This document shows positions 22,611-29,417 of a DNA stretch of 35,293 nt, in pieces (positions within the stretch are counted from its first letter, which is position 1; each line of letters starts with the position of its first letter). The notes below the pieces were generated by a model. It saw only the letters and a program-made list of their open reading frames with translations. It did no database searches and was not told the DNA's origin. The position numbers were made by a program, and so were the translations under genes. The stretch comes from Nonomuraea antri (lineage in GTDB: Bacteria; Actinomycetota; Actinomycetes; Streptosporangiales; Streptosporangiaceae). Location: assembly GCF_013283785.1 (NCBI RefSeq), contig NZ_JABCPZ010000102.1, positions 1 through 35,293 of the forward strand, in the 5' to 3' direction.

Positions 22611-22982
22611 TCGTTCGATTCCCCGGGTCTCGGGAGGCAGGTCGAGACCGTCGGAACCGCTTTTCCGGGTCCAGGGCGCGAAACGCTTCTTCGTCACCCG
22701 GGCCCCTTCGGGTCACGCACTTCCAAATCGGGCCGATCGAAGGGCGTCGACGGTTAACGGTTGCCTGAGCATGGATTCCTCCAGCTGCTCTTCCTGCCCT
22801 TTCGCCTCTCATCGTGGCTTATCGCGGTGGGGAAACGTCAACACAAGCAGCCAAGATTCTTCACGACCGGCGCATTCCGCTTTCGCGTTTAAACCGCCGG
22901 CGGTAATCGCCTGACGAAAGCGCACACCGGCGCGGGTGAGGTCTTTAGCAAGAATTCCGCTCCGACGTCGCCGTCCGGGGAA
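22611..22982. other. Non-coding gap with a nested palindrome
   Basis: No convincing gene is present; short frames here have no ribosome sites and no recognisable family. An outer inverted repeat CGCTTTCG...CGAAAGCG (22878-22885 and 22915-22922) encloses a 12-bp palindrome ACCGCCGGCGGT (22893-22904). The base composition is less GC-rich than the flanking genes. This may be a decayed remnant together with the NACHT gene. Confidence 0.5.
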
Positions 22983-23017
22983 TTGCCATGACCGGGCTTC
23001 ATCGACTATCGTCGATG
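22983..23017 (+). promoter_or_regulatory. ArsR promoter with operator over the -10 box
   Basis: A -35 TTGCCA (22983-22988) and -10 TATCGT (23007-23012) are 18 bp apart. A perfect dyad CATCGAC-TATC-GTCGATG (23000-23017) covers the -10. The ATG at 23022 lies about 9 bp after the -10, so the message has almost no leader. This fits steric repression by the ArsR protein encoded next. Confidence 0.65.
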
Positions 23018-23021
23018 GGCG

Positions 23022-23357
23022 ATGAATGAGGAGCAGGAGCCGCTGCCACGTGCGGCGGCCGAAGAGTACGCGGGCTGGTTCAAGGCACTGGCCGACGCCA
23101 CCCGGATCCAGATCGTGTCACTGCTGGCCCGGCGGCGGACGCCGATGAGCGTGGGCGAGATCGTGGCCGCGTCGGGCGTGGGCCAGTCGACCGTGTCGCA
23201 CCACCTGAAGATCCTGGCCGAGGTGCGGTTCGTGCTGGTCGAACGGCAGGGCACGTCCAGCCTGTACCGGATCAACGAGGCGTGCGTGAGCTGCTTCCCG
23301 ACGGCCGCCGACGTGGTGATGGGCCGCCCGGTCCCGGCGACGCCCACCTGCGAGTGA
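23022..23357 (+). CDS. ArsR/SmtB-family metal(loid)-responsive repressor
   Basis: A 111-residue winged-helix repressor. The core is WFKALADATRIQIVSLL, with recognition helix VGQSTVSHHLKIL and wing VLVERQGTSSLYRI. Three cysteines lie at the C-terminus: Cys88 and Cys91 (CVSC, leading into FPTAADVVMGRP) and Cys110. These could form a thiolate site for As(III) or another soft metal(loid), as C-terminal cysteines do in some arsenic sensors. The neighbouring acetyltransferase favours arsenic compounds. It is expected to repress itself and the next gene through the upstream palindrome and release on metalloid binding. Confidence 0.88.
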   Translation: MNEEQEPLPRAAAEEYAGWFKALADATRIQIVSLLARRRTPMSVGEIVAASGVGQSTVSHHLKILAEVRFVLVERQGTSSLYRINEACVSCFPTAADVVMGRPVPATPTCE

Positions 23358-23367
23358 AGGAGCGGTC

Positions 23368-23913
23368 ATGACGCGTGACGTCCAGTCGATCGAGCCGGGC
23401 GGCCCGGGCGTGGAGATCAGGCCGATGCGCGAGTCGGACGCGGCCCAGGTCCTGGCCATCTACCAGGCGGGACTGGACACCGGGCAGGCCAGTTTCGAGA
23501 CCACCGCGCCGAGCTGGGCGGGTTTCACCGCGGGGAAGCCGCCCCACCTGCGTCACGTGGCCGCCGACCCCGGCACCGGCCTGGTGCTGGGCTGGGTGGC
23601 CGCCGCGCCGGTGTCGTCCAGGTGCGTGTACGCCGGGGTCGTGGAGCACAGCGTGTACGTCCACCCCGGGTGTCAGGCGCACGGCATCGGCCGCGCGCTG
23701 CTGAGCACGCTCATCAAGGCGAGCGAGGACGCCGGCGTCTGGACCATCCAGTCGGGCGTCTTCCCCGAGAACGCGGCCAGCCTGGCGTTGCACCGGGCGC
23801 TCGGTTTCCGGGTCGTCGGCACCAGGGAACGGCTCGGCCGCCACCGTGGCGTGTGGCGGGACGTCCTGCTGATCGAACGCCGCAGCGACGTGATCGGCGA
23901 AGACACCCCCTGA
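23368..23913 (+). CDS. GNAT acetyltransferase, ArsN1/phosphinothricin acetyltransferase-like
   Basis: A 181-residue GNAT enzyme. The acetyl-CoA loop is QAHGIGRALL. PAT/ArsN1-type features are QASFETTAPSW near the N-terminus and FPENAASLALHRALGFRVVG with RHRGVWRDVLLIERR at the C-terminus. That ending is characteristic of the phosphinothricin/arsinothricin N-acetyltransferase group. The likely reaction is acetylation of the alpha-amino group of glufosinate-like amino acids or arsinothricin, giving resistance. AAGGAG overlaps the ArsR stop, 5 bp before the ATG, so the two form an operon. The arsenic link is inferred from the ArsR neighbour. No arsenite pump or arsenate reductase is nearby, and other small amine substrates remain possible. 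Confidence 0.85.
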   Translation: MTRDVQSIEPGGPGVEIRPMRESDAAQVLAIYQAGLDTGQASFETTAPSWAGFTAGKPPHLRHVAADPGTGLVLGWVAAAPVSSRCVYAGVVEHSVYVHPGCQAHGIGRALLSTLIKASEDAGVWTIQSGVFPENAASLALHRALGFRVVGTRERLGRHRGVWRDVLLIERRSDVIGEDTP

Positions 23914-24132
23914 CCGAGGTCGGACGACGGGGCCGAACGCTGCTCCTGGCCCACCGGTCGCCCAGGAGCAGCGCATCGGCCATGGCCAGTCGGGCCGGAG
24001 CGCGGCGTGCCGGGCGGCCGGCCGCTTCAGGTCTGCTACCTCGATCTCCATTGAGGTACCCGGCTCAGGTCAAACCGCGTTCCGTGCCGGGATACGCTCC
24101 GAAGACGTCCGCGGGCGTGGAAGGGCGGTGTG

Positions 24133-25008
24133 ATGTCGCATCCCTGGCGCGGCTGGTGCCTGCTGCGGCCCGGCCTCCTGCTCTACGGCGGGACGGTCGG
24201 CAGCAACGAGTTGCACGCGCATCACGCGGTCCAGCTGATCGTCGCCGGTGAGCCCTTCACCATGGCCGACGCCCAGGGCGGGCGGCTGACCACGCGGATC
24301 GCCGTGATCCCGCCCGACATCGGGCACACGGTGCTCGACGGGGCTCGCGAGGCGCTGCTCGTCCACCTGGATCCGCGCAGCTCGCCGGGCCGCGCCCTGC
24401 TCGCCAGGTCCGGGGCGGGGACACGGGCGTCGTCCTGGTCCGGCGCCGCCCCCGAGGTCGCGCCAGCCCCTGTCCCGAACGAACCCGGACACCCGCACCT
24501 GCACCAGCGCCCGCACCCGCACCCGCACCCGCACCCGCACCCGAGCGGCGGCCGAGGGGGGATCCGGCCGCTCATGTTCGCCGCCCCACCGGCCGACCAC
24601 GCGCGCTCGGCCGAGGCGACCGCCGCGCTGCGGGTCCTCGAGGAGTGGAGCGGCCACGGCGACGCCGCGGACGTCCTGCCACACCCGTCCGTGGAGGCGG
24701 CGATCGCGCTGATCCCCACGCTCCTGCGCGGCGGGCCGGTGCGGCTGCGGGCGGTGGCCGACGCGGTCCACCTGTCGCCGAGCCGGCTGGCGCACCTGTT
24801 CAGCGCGCATGTGGGGATCCCGCTGCGGCCCTACGTACGGTGGCTGCGGCTGCGCCGGGCGATCGACCGGGTGGCCGCGGGCGAGACGCTGACGGCGGCC
24901 GCGCACACCGCCGGGTTCACCGACGGCCCGCACTTCACCCGGGCCTTCCGCCGCACGTTCGGCAACACGCCCTCCGAACTCGCCGCCGCCATCGACTGGC
25001 TCCCCTGA
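24133..25008 (+). CDS. AraC-family transcriptional regulator with His-Pro-rich linker
   Basis: A 291-residue regulator. The N-terminal cupin-like sensor spans about 1-95 (LHAHHAVQLIVAGEPFTMAD, and a VIPPDIGHTV strand). The C-terminal AraC double HTH includes RLRAVADAVHLSPSRLAHLF, then VRWLRLRRAIDRVAAGETLT and the signature second helix AAHTAGFTDGPHFTRAFRR. Between them lies a low-complexity linker with a run of about five His-Pro dipeptides (PHLHQRPHPHPHPHPHP), encoded by GCACCC repeats, which might bind metal. GGAAGGG lies 7 bp before ATG 24133; GTG 24130 is an alternative. The inducer and targets are unknown. It is convergent with the acyl-CoA ligase gene. Confidence 0.9.
   Translation: MSHPWRGWCLLRPGLLLYGGTVGSNELHAHHAVQLIVAGEPFTMADAQGGRLTTRIAVIPPDIGHTVLDGAREALLVHLDPRSSPGRALLARSGAGTRASSWSGAAPEVAPAPVPNEPGHPHLHQRPHPHPHPHPHPSGGRGGIRPLMFAAPPADHARSAEATAALRVLEEWSGHGDAADVLPHPSVEAAIALIPTLLRGGPVRLRAVADAVHLSPSRLAHLFSAHVGIPLRPYVRWLRLRRAIDRVAAGETLTAAAHTAGFTDGPHFTRAFRRTFGNTPSELAAAIDWLP
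24513..24542 (+). repeat. Five perfect GCACCC units in the AraC linker
   Basis: An in-frame hexanucleotide array encodes the His-Pro run. A more degenerate CGCACCTGCACC portion precedes it. It is a likely site of strand-slippage length variation. Confidence 0.85.
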
Positions 25009-25071
25009 CCCCGAGCCCGCCGCCCGCGATCGACGCCTGCCCCGGCCCCCGACCACCTGCCCGCGCGGCGG

Positions 25072-26607
25072 CTAGCGCAGTTCGCGTTTGAGGATCTTGC
25101 CGGTCTCGGTCATCGGCAGGCTGTCGCGGAACTCGACGATGCGCGGGTACTTGTAGGCGGCCAGGTTCTCCTTGGACCAGGCGATGAGGTCGTCCTCGGT
25201 GGCCGTCGCGCCGGGCGCCGGGATGACGTACGCCTTGACCTCCTCACCGTACGTGTCGTGCGGCACGCCGACCACCGCGACCAGCGATACCGCCGGATGC
25301 GTCATCAGCACCTCCTCCAGCTCACGCGGGTACACGTTGAAGCCGCCCCTGATGATCATGTCCTTGGTGCGGTCCACGATGGAGTAGTAGCCGTCCTCGT
25401 CGCGGGTGGCGATGTCGCCGGTGCGGAACCAGCCGTCGCGCAGCACCTCCGCGGTGGCCTCGGGACGTCCGTGGTAGCCCTTCATGATGTTGTGCCCGCG
25501 GATGGCGATCTCTCCGGGGCCCTCGCCCTCGATGGTGTTCCAGTCGCGGTCCACCAGCCGCATCTGCACGCCCCAGATGGGGAAGCCGACGGTGCCCGGC
25601 TTGGTGGGCCGGCTGAGCTGGTTGAAGCAGGCCGCGGGCGAGGTCTCCGACAGTCCGTAGCCTTCCAGGATCGGGATGCCGAAGGTGGACTCGAAGTCCT
25701 TGAGCACCTCGACCGGGCAGGCGGCCGCCCCCGACACCGCCACGCGCAGGGTCGTGGGCACCTCGGCGCCGTCCGCGTGGATCTTCGACAGCATCGCCCA
25801 GTACATGGTGGGCACCCCGGCGAACATGGTCACCTTCTCCCCGCGCATGAGCTCCAGCGCCTGGCCAGGCTCGAAGCGCGGCAGCAGCACGAGCGTGGCG
25901 CGGCGGCGCAGGCTCACGCTCATCACCGAGATCTGGCCGAAGGAGTGGAAGAGCGGCAGCACGGCGAGCATGACGTCGCCGTCGGGGTCGGTGGGGAACA
26001 TCTCGTCGCTGACCATGGTGTTGATCAGCAGGTTCGCGTGCGTGAGCTGGGCGCCCTTGGGCCTGCCGGTGGTGCCGGAGGTGTAGAGGATGGCCGCGAC
26101 GTCCTCCGGCCCGGTGCGCACGGTCTCGAACTCGCCGGGCATGCCGTCCAGCGCCGCCCAGATCGATTCGCCGTGCTCGGACTCGGTGGCCAGCGGCGTG
26201 GCGGGCAGGACGAAGAAGTCCGCGCAGCCGTCGACGTCGTCGAAGGCCGCCCGTCCCCGCGCGCCCATCGGCAGCTCGGGCGTGCCTTCGAAGCAGAAGA
26301 ACGCCTTCGCGTCGCTGTCGTCCAGGTGGTAGACGATCTCGCGCGGCTGCAGCAGCACGTTGAGCGGGACCACGGTCGCCCCGGCCTTGAGTATGCCGAA
26401 GTAGACGAAGGGGAAGTAGGGCACGTTCGGGCAGAGCAGCGCGACCTTGTCACCCTTGCCGATCCCCCGGGCCACCAGGAGGTTGGCCACCTGGTTCGCG
26501 ACGGCGTCCACCATGGAGTACGGCAACCGCAGGTCGCCGAAGACCAGGGCGGTGCGGTCGGGAACGCGGCGGGCGCTGTCTTCCAGAATGATCGACAGGT
26601 TGAGCAT
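25072..26607 (-). CDS. Long/medium-chain acyl-CoA synthetase (ANL superfamily)
   Basis: A 511-residue AMP-forming acyl-CoA ligase. The P-loop-like A3 motif is YTSGTTGRPKG (175-185). GYGLSETSP is the A5 motif, GWFRTGDIA and DEDGYYSIVDRTKDMI are A7-A8, and the C-terminal catalytic Lys504 lies in TGKILKREL (A10). It activates a carboxylic acid, probably a fatty or aryl acid, through an acyl-adenylate to the CoA thioester. It has no membrane anchor. I chose ATG 26607, with AGAGGG about 5 bp upstream; a longer frame back to 26706 runs into the LysR end. It lies downstream of the LysR gene on the same strand, and a 13-bp inverted repeat stands between them. Confidence 0.93.
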   Translation of the reverse strand: MLNLSIILEDSARRVPDRTALVFGDLRLPYSMVDAVANQVANLLVARGIGKGDKVALLCPNVPYFPFVYFGILKAGATVVPLNVLLQPREIVYHLDDSDAKAFFCFEGTPELPMGARGRAAFDDVDGCADFFVLPATPLATESEHGESIWAALDGMPGEFETVRTGPEDVAAILYTSGTTGRPKGAQLTHANLLINTMVSDEMFPTDPDGDVMLAVLPLFHSFGQISVMSVSLRRRATLVLLPRFEPGQALELMRGEKVTMFAGVPTMYWAMLSKIHADGAEVPTTLRVAVSGAAACPVEVLKDFESTFGIPILEGYGLSETSPAACFNQLSRPTKPGTVGFPIWGVQMRLVDRDWNTIEGEGPGEIAIRGHNIMKGYHGRPEATAEVLRDGWFRTGDIATRDEDGYYSIVDRTKDMIIRGGFNVYPRELEEVLMTHPAVSLVAVVGVPHDTYGEEVKAYVIPAPGATATEDDLIAWSKENLAAYKYPRIVEFRDSLPMTETGKILKRELR

Positions 26608-26667
26608 CGTGACCCTCTCGTCGGAACCGTCGTCCCCCGCCAGGATGCTCCGGTGGATCTCGCCGAT

Positions 26668-26708
26668 ACTTGTACGAACGTGCCGACTTCCGGCTCGTTC
26701 GTACAAGT
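26668..26708. promoter_or_regulatory. 13-bp perfect inverted repeat upstream of the acyl-CoA ligase
   Basis: ACTTGTACGAACG (26668-26680) is an exact reverse complement of CGTTCGTACAAGT (26696-26708), with a 15-nt spacer. It lies about 60 bp before the ligase start and 5 bp past the LysR stop. It could be a regulator operator (TetR-like dyad), a terminator for the LysR gene, or both. AT content is higher here than in the surroundings. Confidence 0.6.
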
Positions 26709-26712
26709 CCGG

Positions 26713-27612
26713 TCAGGACTGCGGTGGGGTGAGCCCGGCCGCGACCTCGGCCGCGATCTCGATCGCCCGGCCGGCCAGCGGCGAGTGCGTGCGTCCGGAC
26801 CGCCAGTGCAGGTAGATCTCCCGTGGCGGCGGGGACGGCCGCAGCTCGTGCACGCGGAGCCGATCGTCCGAGTCGGCGCCTGCGCCCCGGACGGCGAGCC
26901 ATGGCAGCACCGCCGAGCCCAGCCCGGCCCGCACCATCGACAGCAGGGTGTCGTTGACCGCGCTGCGGAACACCACGCGCGGCCGGGCGCCGCCGCGCTC
27001 GATCGCCTCTTCCATCCAGGGCTGGGCGCAGGTCAGCGGCCAGGCCACCATCGGCGCGCCGTCGAGCAGTTCCAGCGGGACCGGGCCGTCGGGGAAGGCG
27101 CCGGCCCTGGCCACCAGCAGGTACGGGTCGTCGAGCAGCTTGCGGCACTCGACGTCGTCGTCCACGCGTCCGTCGTAGAACAGCAGGTCGAGGTCGCCGA
27201 TGCGGGGTTGCTCCGGCTCCTCCTCCGACAGCCTGATGTCGCAGCCGGGGTGCTCGTCACGCAGCCGCCGGATCACCGACGGCAGGATGACGCTGGACAC
27301 GCTCTGGAAGGTGCCGATGTCGATCCGGCCGTCCCCCGACTTGAACCGCTCCACCGCGTCGGCCAGCGCCTGCGCCCGCGCCAGCAGTTCGCGGCCCTGG
27401 CCGAGCACCACGGCGCCGAGCGGGGTGAGCCGCACCGGCCTGGGCCCGCCTGGACGGTCGAACACCGGGCCGCCGACGGCCCTCTCCAGCGCGGCGATCT
27501 GCTGGCTCACCGTGGACTGGGTGTATCCGAGCCGGACGGCCGCCCGGCCGAAGGTGCCTTCATCGGCGATGGCGGCCATCGCCGCCAGGTGACGTAACTC
27601 AAGGTCGATCAC
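26713..27612 (-). CDS. LysR-family transcriptional regulator
   Basis: A 299-residue LTTR. The N-terminal winged HTH is LELRHLAAMAAIADEGTFGR, then AAVRLGYTQSTVSQQIAALE. The effector-binding periplasmic-binding-protein-like domain (about 90-290) includes IDIGTFQSVSSVILPSVI and LGSAVLPWLAV. I chose GTG 27612, where the LTTR consensus begins (VIDLELRHL); the longer frame upstream adds non-conserved residues. It is divergent from the alpha/beta hydrolase gene with an 8-bp palindrome in the gap, so it may control that operon. Confidence 0.93.
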   Translation of the reverse strand: MIDLELRHLAAMAAIADEGTFGRAAVRLGYTQSTVSQQIAALERAVGGPVFDRPGGPRPVRLTPLGAVVLGQGRELLARAQALADAVERFKSGDGRIDIGTFQSVSSVILPSVIRRLRDEHPGCDIRLSEEEPEQPRIGDLDLLFYDGRVDDDVECRKLLDDPYLLVARAGAFPDGPVPLELLDGAPMVAWPLTCAQPWMEEAIERGGARPRVVFRSAVNDTLLSMVRAGLGSAVLPWLAVRGAGADSDDRLRVHELRPSPPPREIYLHWRSGRTHSPLAGRAIEIAAEVAAGLTPPQS

Positions 27613-27634
27613 AAAGCCCAGCTTAATCGCCAAG

Positions 27635-27653
27635 CGCGATCGACACGATCGCG
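27635..27653. promoter_or_regulatory. 8-bp palindrome in the LysR/hydrolase divergent gap
   Basis: CGCGATCG-ACA-CGATCGCG is a perfect dyad with a 3-nt spacer, between the LysR start and the alpha/beta hydrolase start. It is a candidate LTTR site, although classical LTTR boxes are T-N11-A. Confidence 0.45.
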
Positions 27654-27689
27654 GATCATCGCTTTCCACGATGGATCGGCGAGCCTAGC

Positions 27690-28553
27690 GTGTCGGACAT
27701 GAACGCTCATCAGTCCAACGGCGAGCACCTGCTCCCGGTCAACGGCGTCGAGCTGTGCGCCGAGACGTTCGGCGACCGCGCCGACCCGGCGATCGTGCTG
27801 GTCGCCGGGGCGGCCGCGTCGATGTTGTGGTGGGAGGACGAACTGTGCGCACGCCTCGCCGCGCACGGCAGGTTCGTGGTCCGCTACGACCAGCGCGACA
27901 CCGGCCGGTCGACCTGCTACCCGCCGGGACGGCCCGGCTACTCCTTCACCGACCTGGCCCTGGACGTGCTCGGCGTCCAGGACGCGCTGGGCGTCGAGCG
28001 CGCCCACCTGGTCTGCCAGTCGATGTCCGGCGGGATCGGGCTCATCCTCGGCGCGGACCATCCCGGCCGGGTCGCGTCGCTGACGTTCGTGTCGACCTCC
28101 ACCGGGGCGGGCGACCTGCCGCCGCCCTCGGCCGGCCTGCGGATACCGCCCGAGCCGGACCCCGCGGACAGGGCCGCGGTCGTCGCGTACGTGGTGGCCG
28201 CCGCGGGCGCGTACGCGGGCGGCTCGCCGTACTTCGACCGGGCCGCGACGCGCGCGCTGGTCGAACGTGACGTGGCACGCGCGCGCAGCTACGCCTCGAC
28301 CCTGGTCAACCACTACGCCATCGCCTTCGACGGCCCGGACCTGGACGGCTTCGCCCGGATCACCGCGCCGACGCTGGTGGTCCACGGCGACCACGACCCG
28401 GTCCTGCCGCCGGCGCACGGCCTGGCGCTGCGCGACGCGATCCCCGGCGCGGAGCTGCTGGTGCTGAAGGGCGCCGGGCACGACCTGCCGGCCCCGGTCT
28501 GGGACGAGTTCGTGCCCGCCCTGGTGCGGCACACCGCCGGGGTCCGGTCATGA
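27690..28553 (+). CDS. Alpha/beta-fold hydrolase (RdmC-like)
   Basis: A 287-residue soluble hydrolase. It begins NGVELCAETFGDRADPAIVL, and the oxyanion region is VAGAAASMLWW. Other family features are RYDQRDTGRSTCYPPGRPGY, nucleophile Ser in CQSMSGG, Asp in HGDHDPVLP and His in GAGHDLP. The RYDxRDTGRST and ASMLWW stretches are typical of the actinobacterial RdmC/aclacinomycin methylesterase-like group, which hydrolyses esters or lactones. The start is GTG 27690 (GGCGAG 6 bp upstream) or ATG 27699. Its ATGA stop/start overlap with the LLM gene shows a coupled pair, perhaps an oxidation then hydrolysis pathway. LysR is the likely regulator. Confidence 0.9.
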   Translation: MSDMNAHQSNGEHLLPVNGVELCAETFGDRADPAIVLVAGAAASMLWWEDELCARLAAHGRFVVRYDQRDTGRSTCYPPGRPGYSFTDLALDVLGVQDALGVERAHLVCQSMSGGIGLILGADHPGRVASLTFVSTSTGAGDLPPPSAGLRIPPEPDPADRAAVVAYVVAAAGAYAGGSPYFDRAATRALVERDVARARSYASTLVNHYAIAFDGPDLDGFARITAPTLVVHGDHDPVLPPAHGLALRDAIPGAELLVLKGAGHDLPAPVWDEFVPALVRHTAGVRS

Positions 28554-29362
28554 GCCGCCGGCCGCGGTCGGCGCTGTGGCTGCCGATCTTCGACGAGCTC
28601 GCCGACCCGCTGGTGGTCGCGCGCCTGGCCGCCGAGGCCGAGGAGGCCGGGTGGGACGGCTGCTTCGTCTGGGATCAGGTGTGCTGGCGGCCCCCGGTCC
28701 GGCAGGTCGCCGACCCGTGGATCGTGTTGTCGGCGATCGCGACCTCGACCGAGCGGCTGCGGCTCGGCCCGATGGTGTGCTCGCCGCCCCGCCGGCGGCC
28801 GGCCAAGCTGGCGCGGGAGACCGCGACGCTGGATCGGCTCAGCGGGGGCAGGCTGACCCTGGGCGTCGGCATCGGCGACGACAGGTTCGCGGGCGAGCTG
28901 TCCAGGACCGGCGAGCAGCTCGACGACCGGCGGCGCGGGCGGATGCTCGACGAGTCCCTGTCGATCCTGGCCGCGGCCTGGTCGGGCGAGCCGGTGCGCC
29001 ATCGCGGCGAGCACTACACCGTCGACGACATCACGTTCCTGCCCCGGCCGGTGCAGCGGCCCGGCGTGCCGGTGTGGGCGGCCGGGTTCCCCGGCAACGT
29101 CCGGCCGATCCGCCGCGCCGCCCGGCTCGACGGCTTCTTCCCGGTCAACCTGGTGCACCCCGACCAGCTCGCCGAGGTCGCCGGCACGCTCGCCGAGCTG
29201 CGACAGGGCGAGACGTCCGGCTTCGACCTGGCCGTCAGCCTGCCGCTCGGCACCGACCCGGAGCCGTACGTGCGGGCCGGCGCGACCTGGTGGCTGCCGG
29301 AGTTCGACCCGGGCGTACGGCTCGACGTGGTGCGCGGCGTGCTCCGCGACGGCCCGGCCTGA
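28550..29362 (+). CDS. LLM-class flavin/F420-dependent oxidoreductase
   Basis: A 270-residue luciferase-like TIM-barrel oxidoreductase. Family features are LAAEAEEAGWDGCFVWDQ, then TSTERLRLGPMVCSPPRRRP, ETATLDRLSGGRLTLGVGIG, and the late VPVWAAGFPGN segment. It is shorter than many LLM proteins (320-350 residues), and I cannot tell whether it uses FMN or F420; F420 is common in such actinomycete members. Its ATG overlaps the hydrolase stop by 4 bp. A 15-bp triple repeat follows the stop. Confidence 0.88.
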   Translation: MSRRPRSALWLPIFDELADPLVVARLAAEAEEAGWDGCFVWDQVCWRPPVRQVADPWIVLSAIATSTERLRLGPMVCSPPRRRPAKLARETATLDRLSGGRLTLGVGIGDDRFAGELSRTGEQLDDRRRGRMLDESLSILAAAWSGEPVRHRGEHYTVDDITFLPRPVQRPGVPVWAAGFPGNVRPIRRAARLDGFFPVNLVHPDQLAEVAGTLAELRQGETSGFDLAVSLPLGTDPEPYVRAGATWWLPEFDPGVRLDVVRGVLRDGPA

Positions 29363-29369
29363 CGCTTCT

Positions 29370-29414
29370 GGCGACGCCGGTTTCGGGGACGCCGGCTTCG
29401 GCGACGCCGGCCCG
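29370..29414. repeat. Three 15-bp tandem repeats after the LLM gene
   Basis: The units are GGCGACGCCGGTTTC, GGGGACGCCGGCTTC and GGCGACGCCGGCCCG, beginning 7 bp after the stop. They lie between the convergent LLM and permease genes and end just before the permease stop. Confidence 0.8.
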
Positions 29415-29417
29415 AGG

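Noticed and set aside
22608..22625. tRNA T-loop-like GTTCGATTCC, a possible tRNA fragment or attachment site
   Set aside because: No acceptor, D or anticodon arms can be folded around it, and no integrase or second att copy is present.
22492..22812. Short frames on both strands in the gap after the NACHT remnant
   Set aside because: Arg/Gly/Ser-rich shadow-like translations overlap a terminator hairpin, with no start signal or family.
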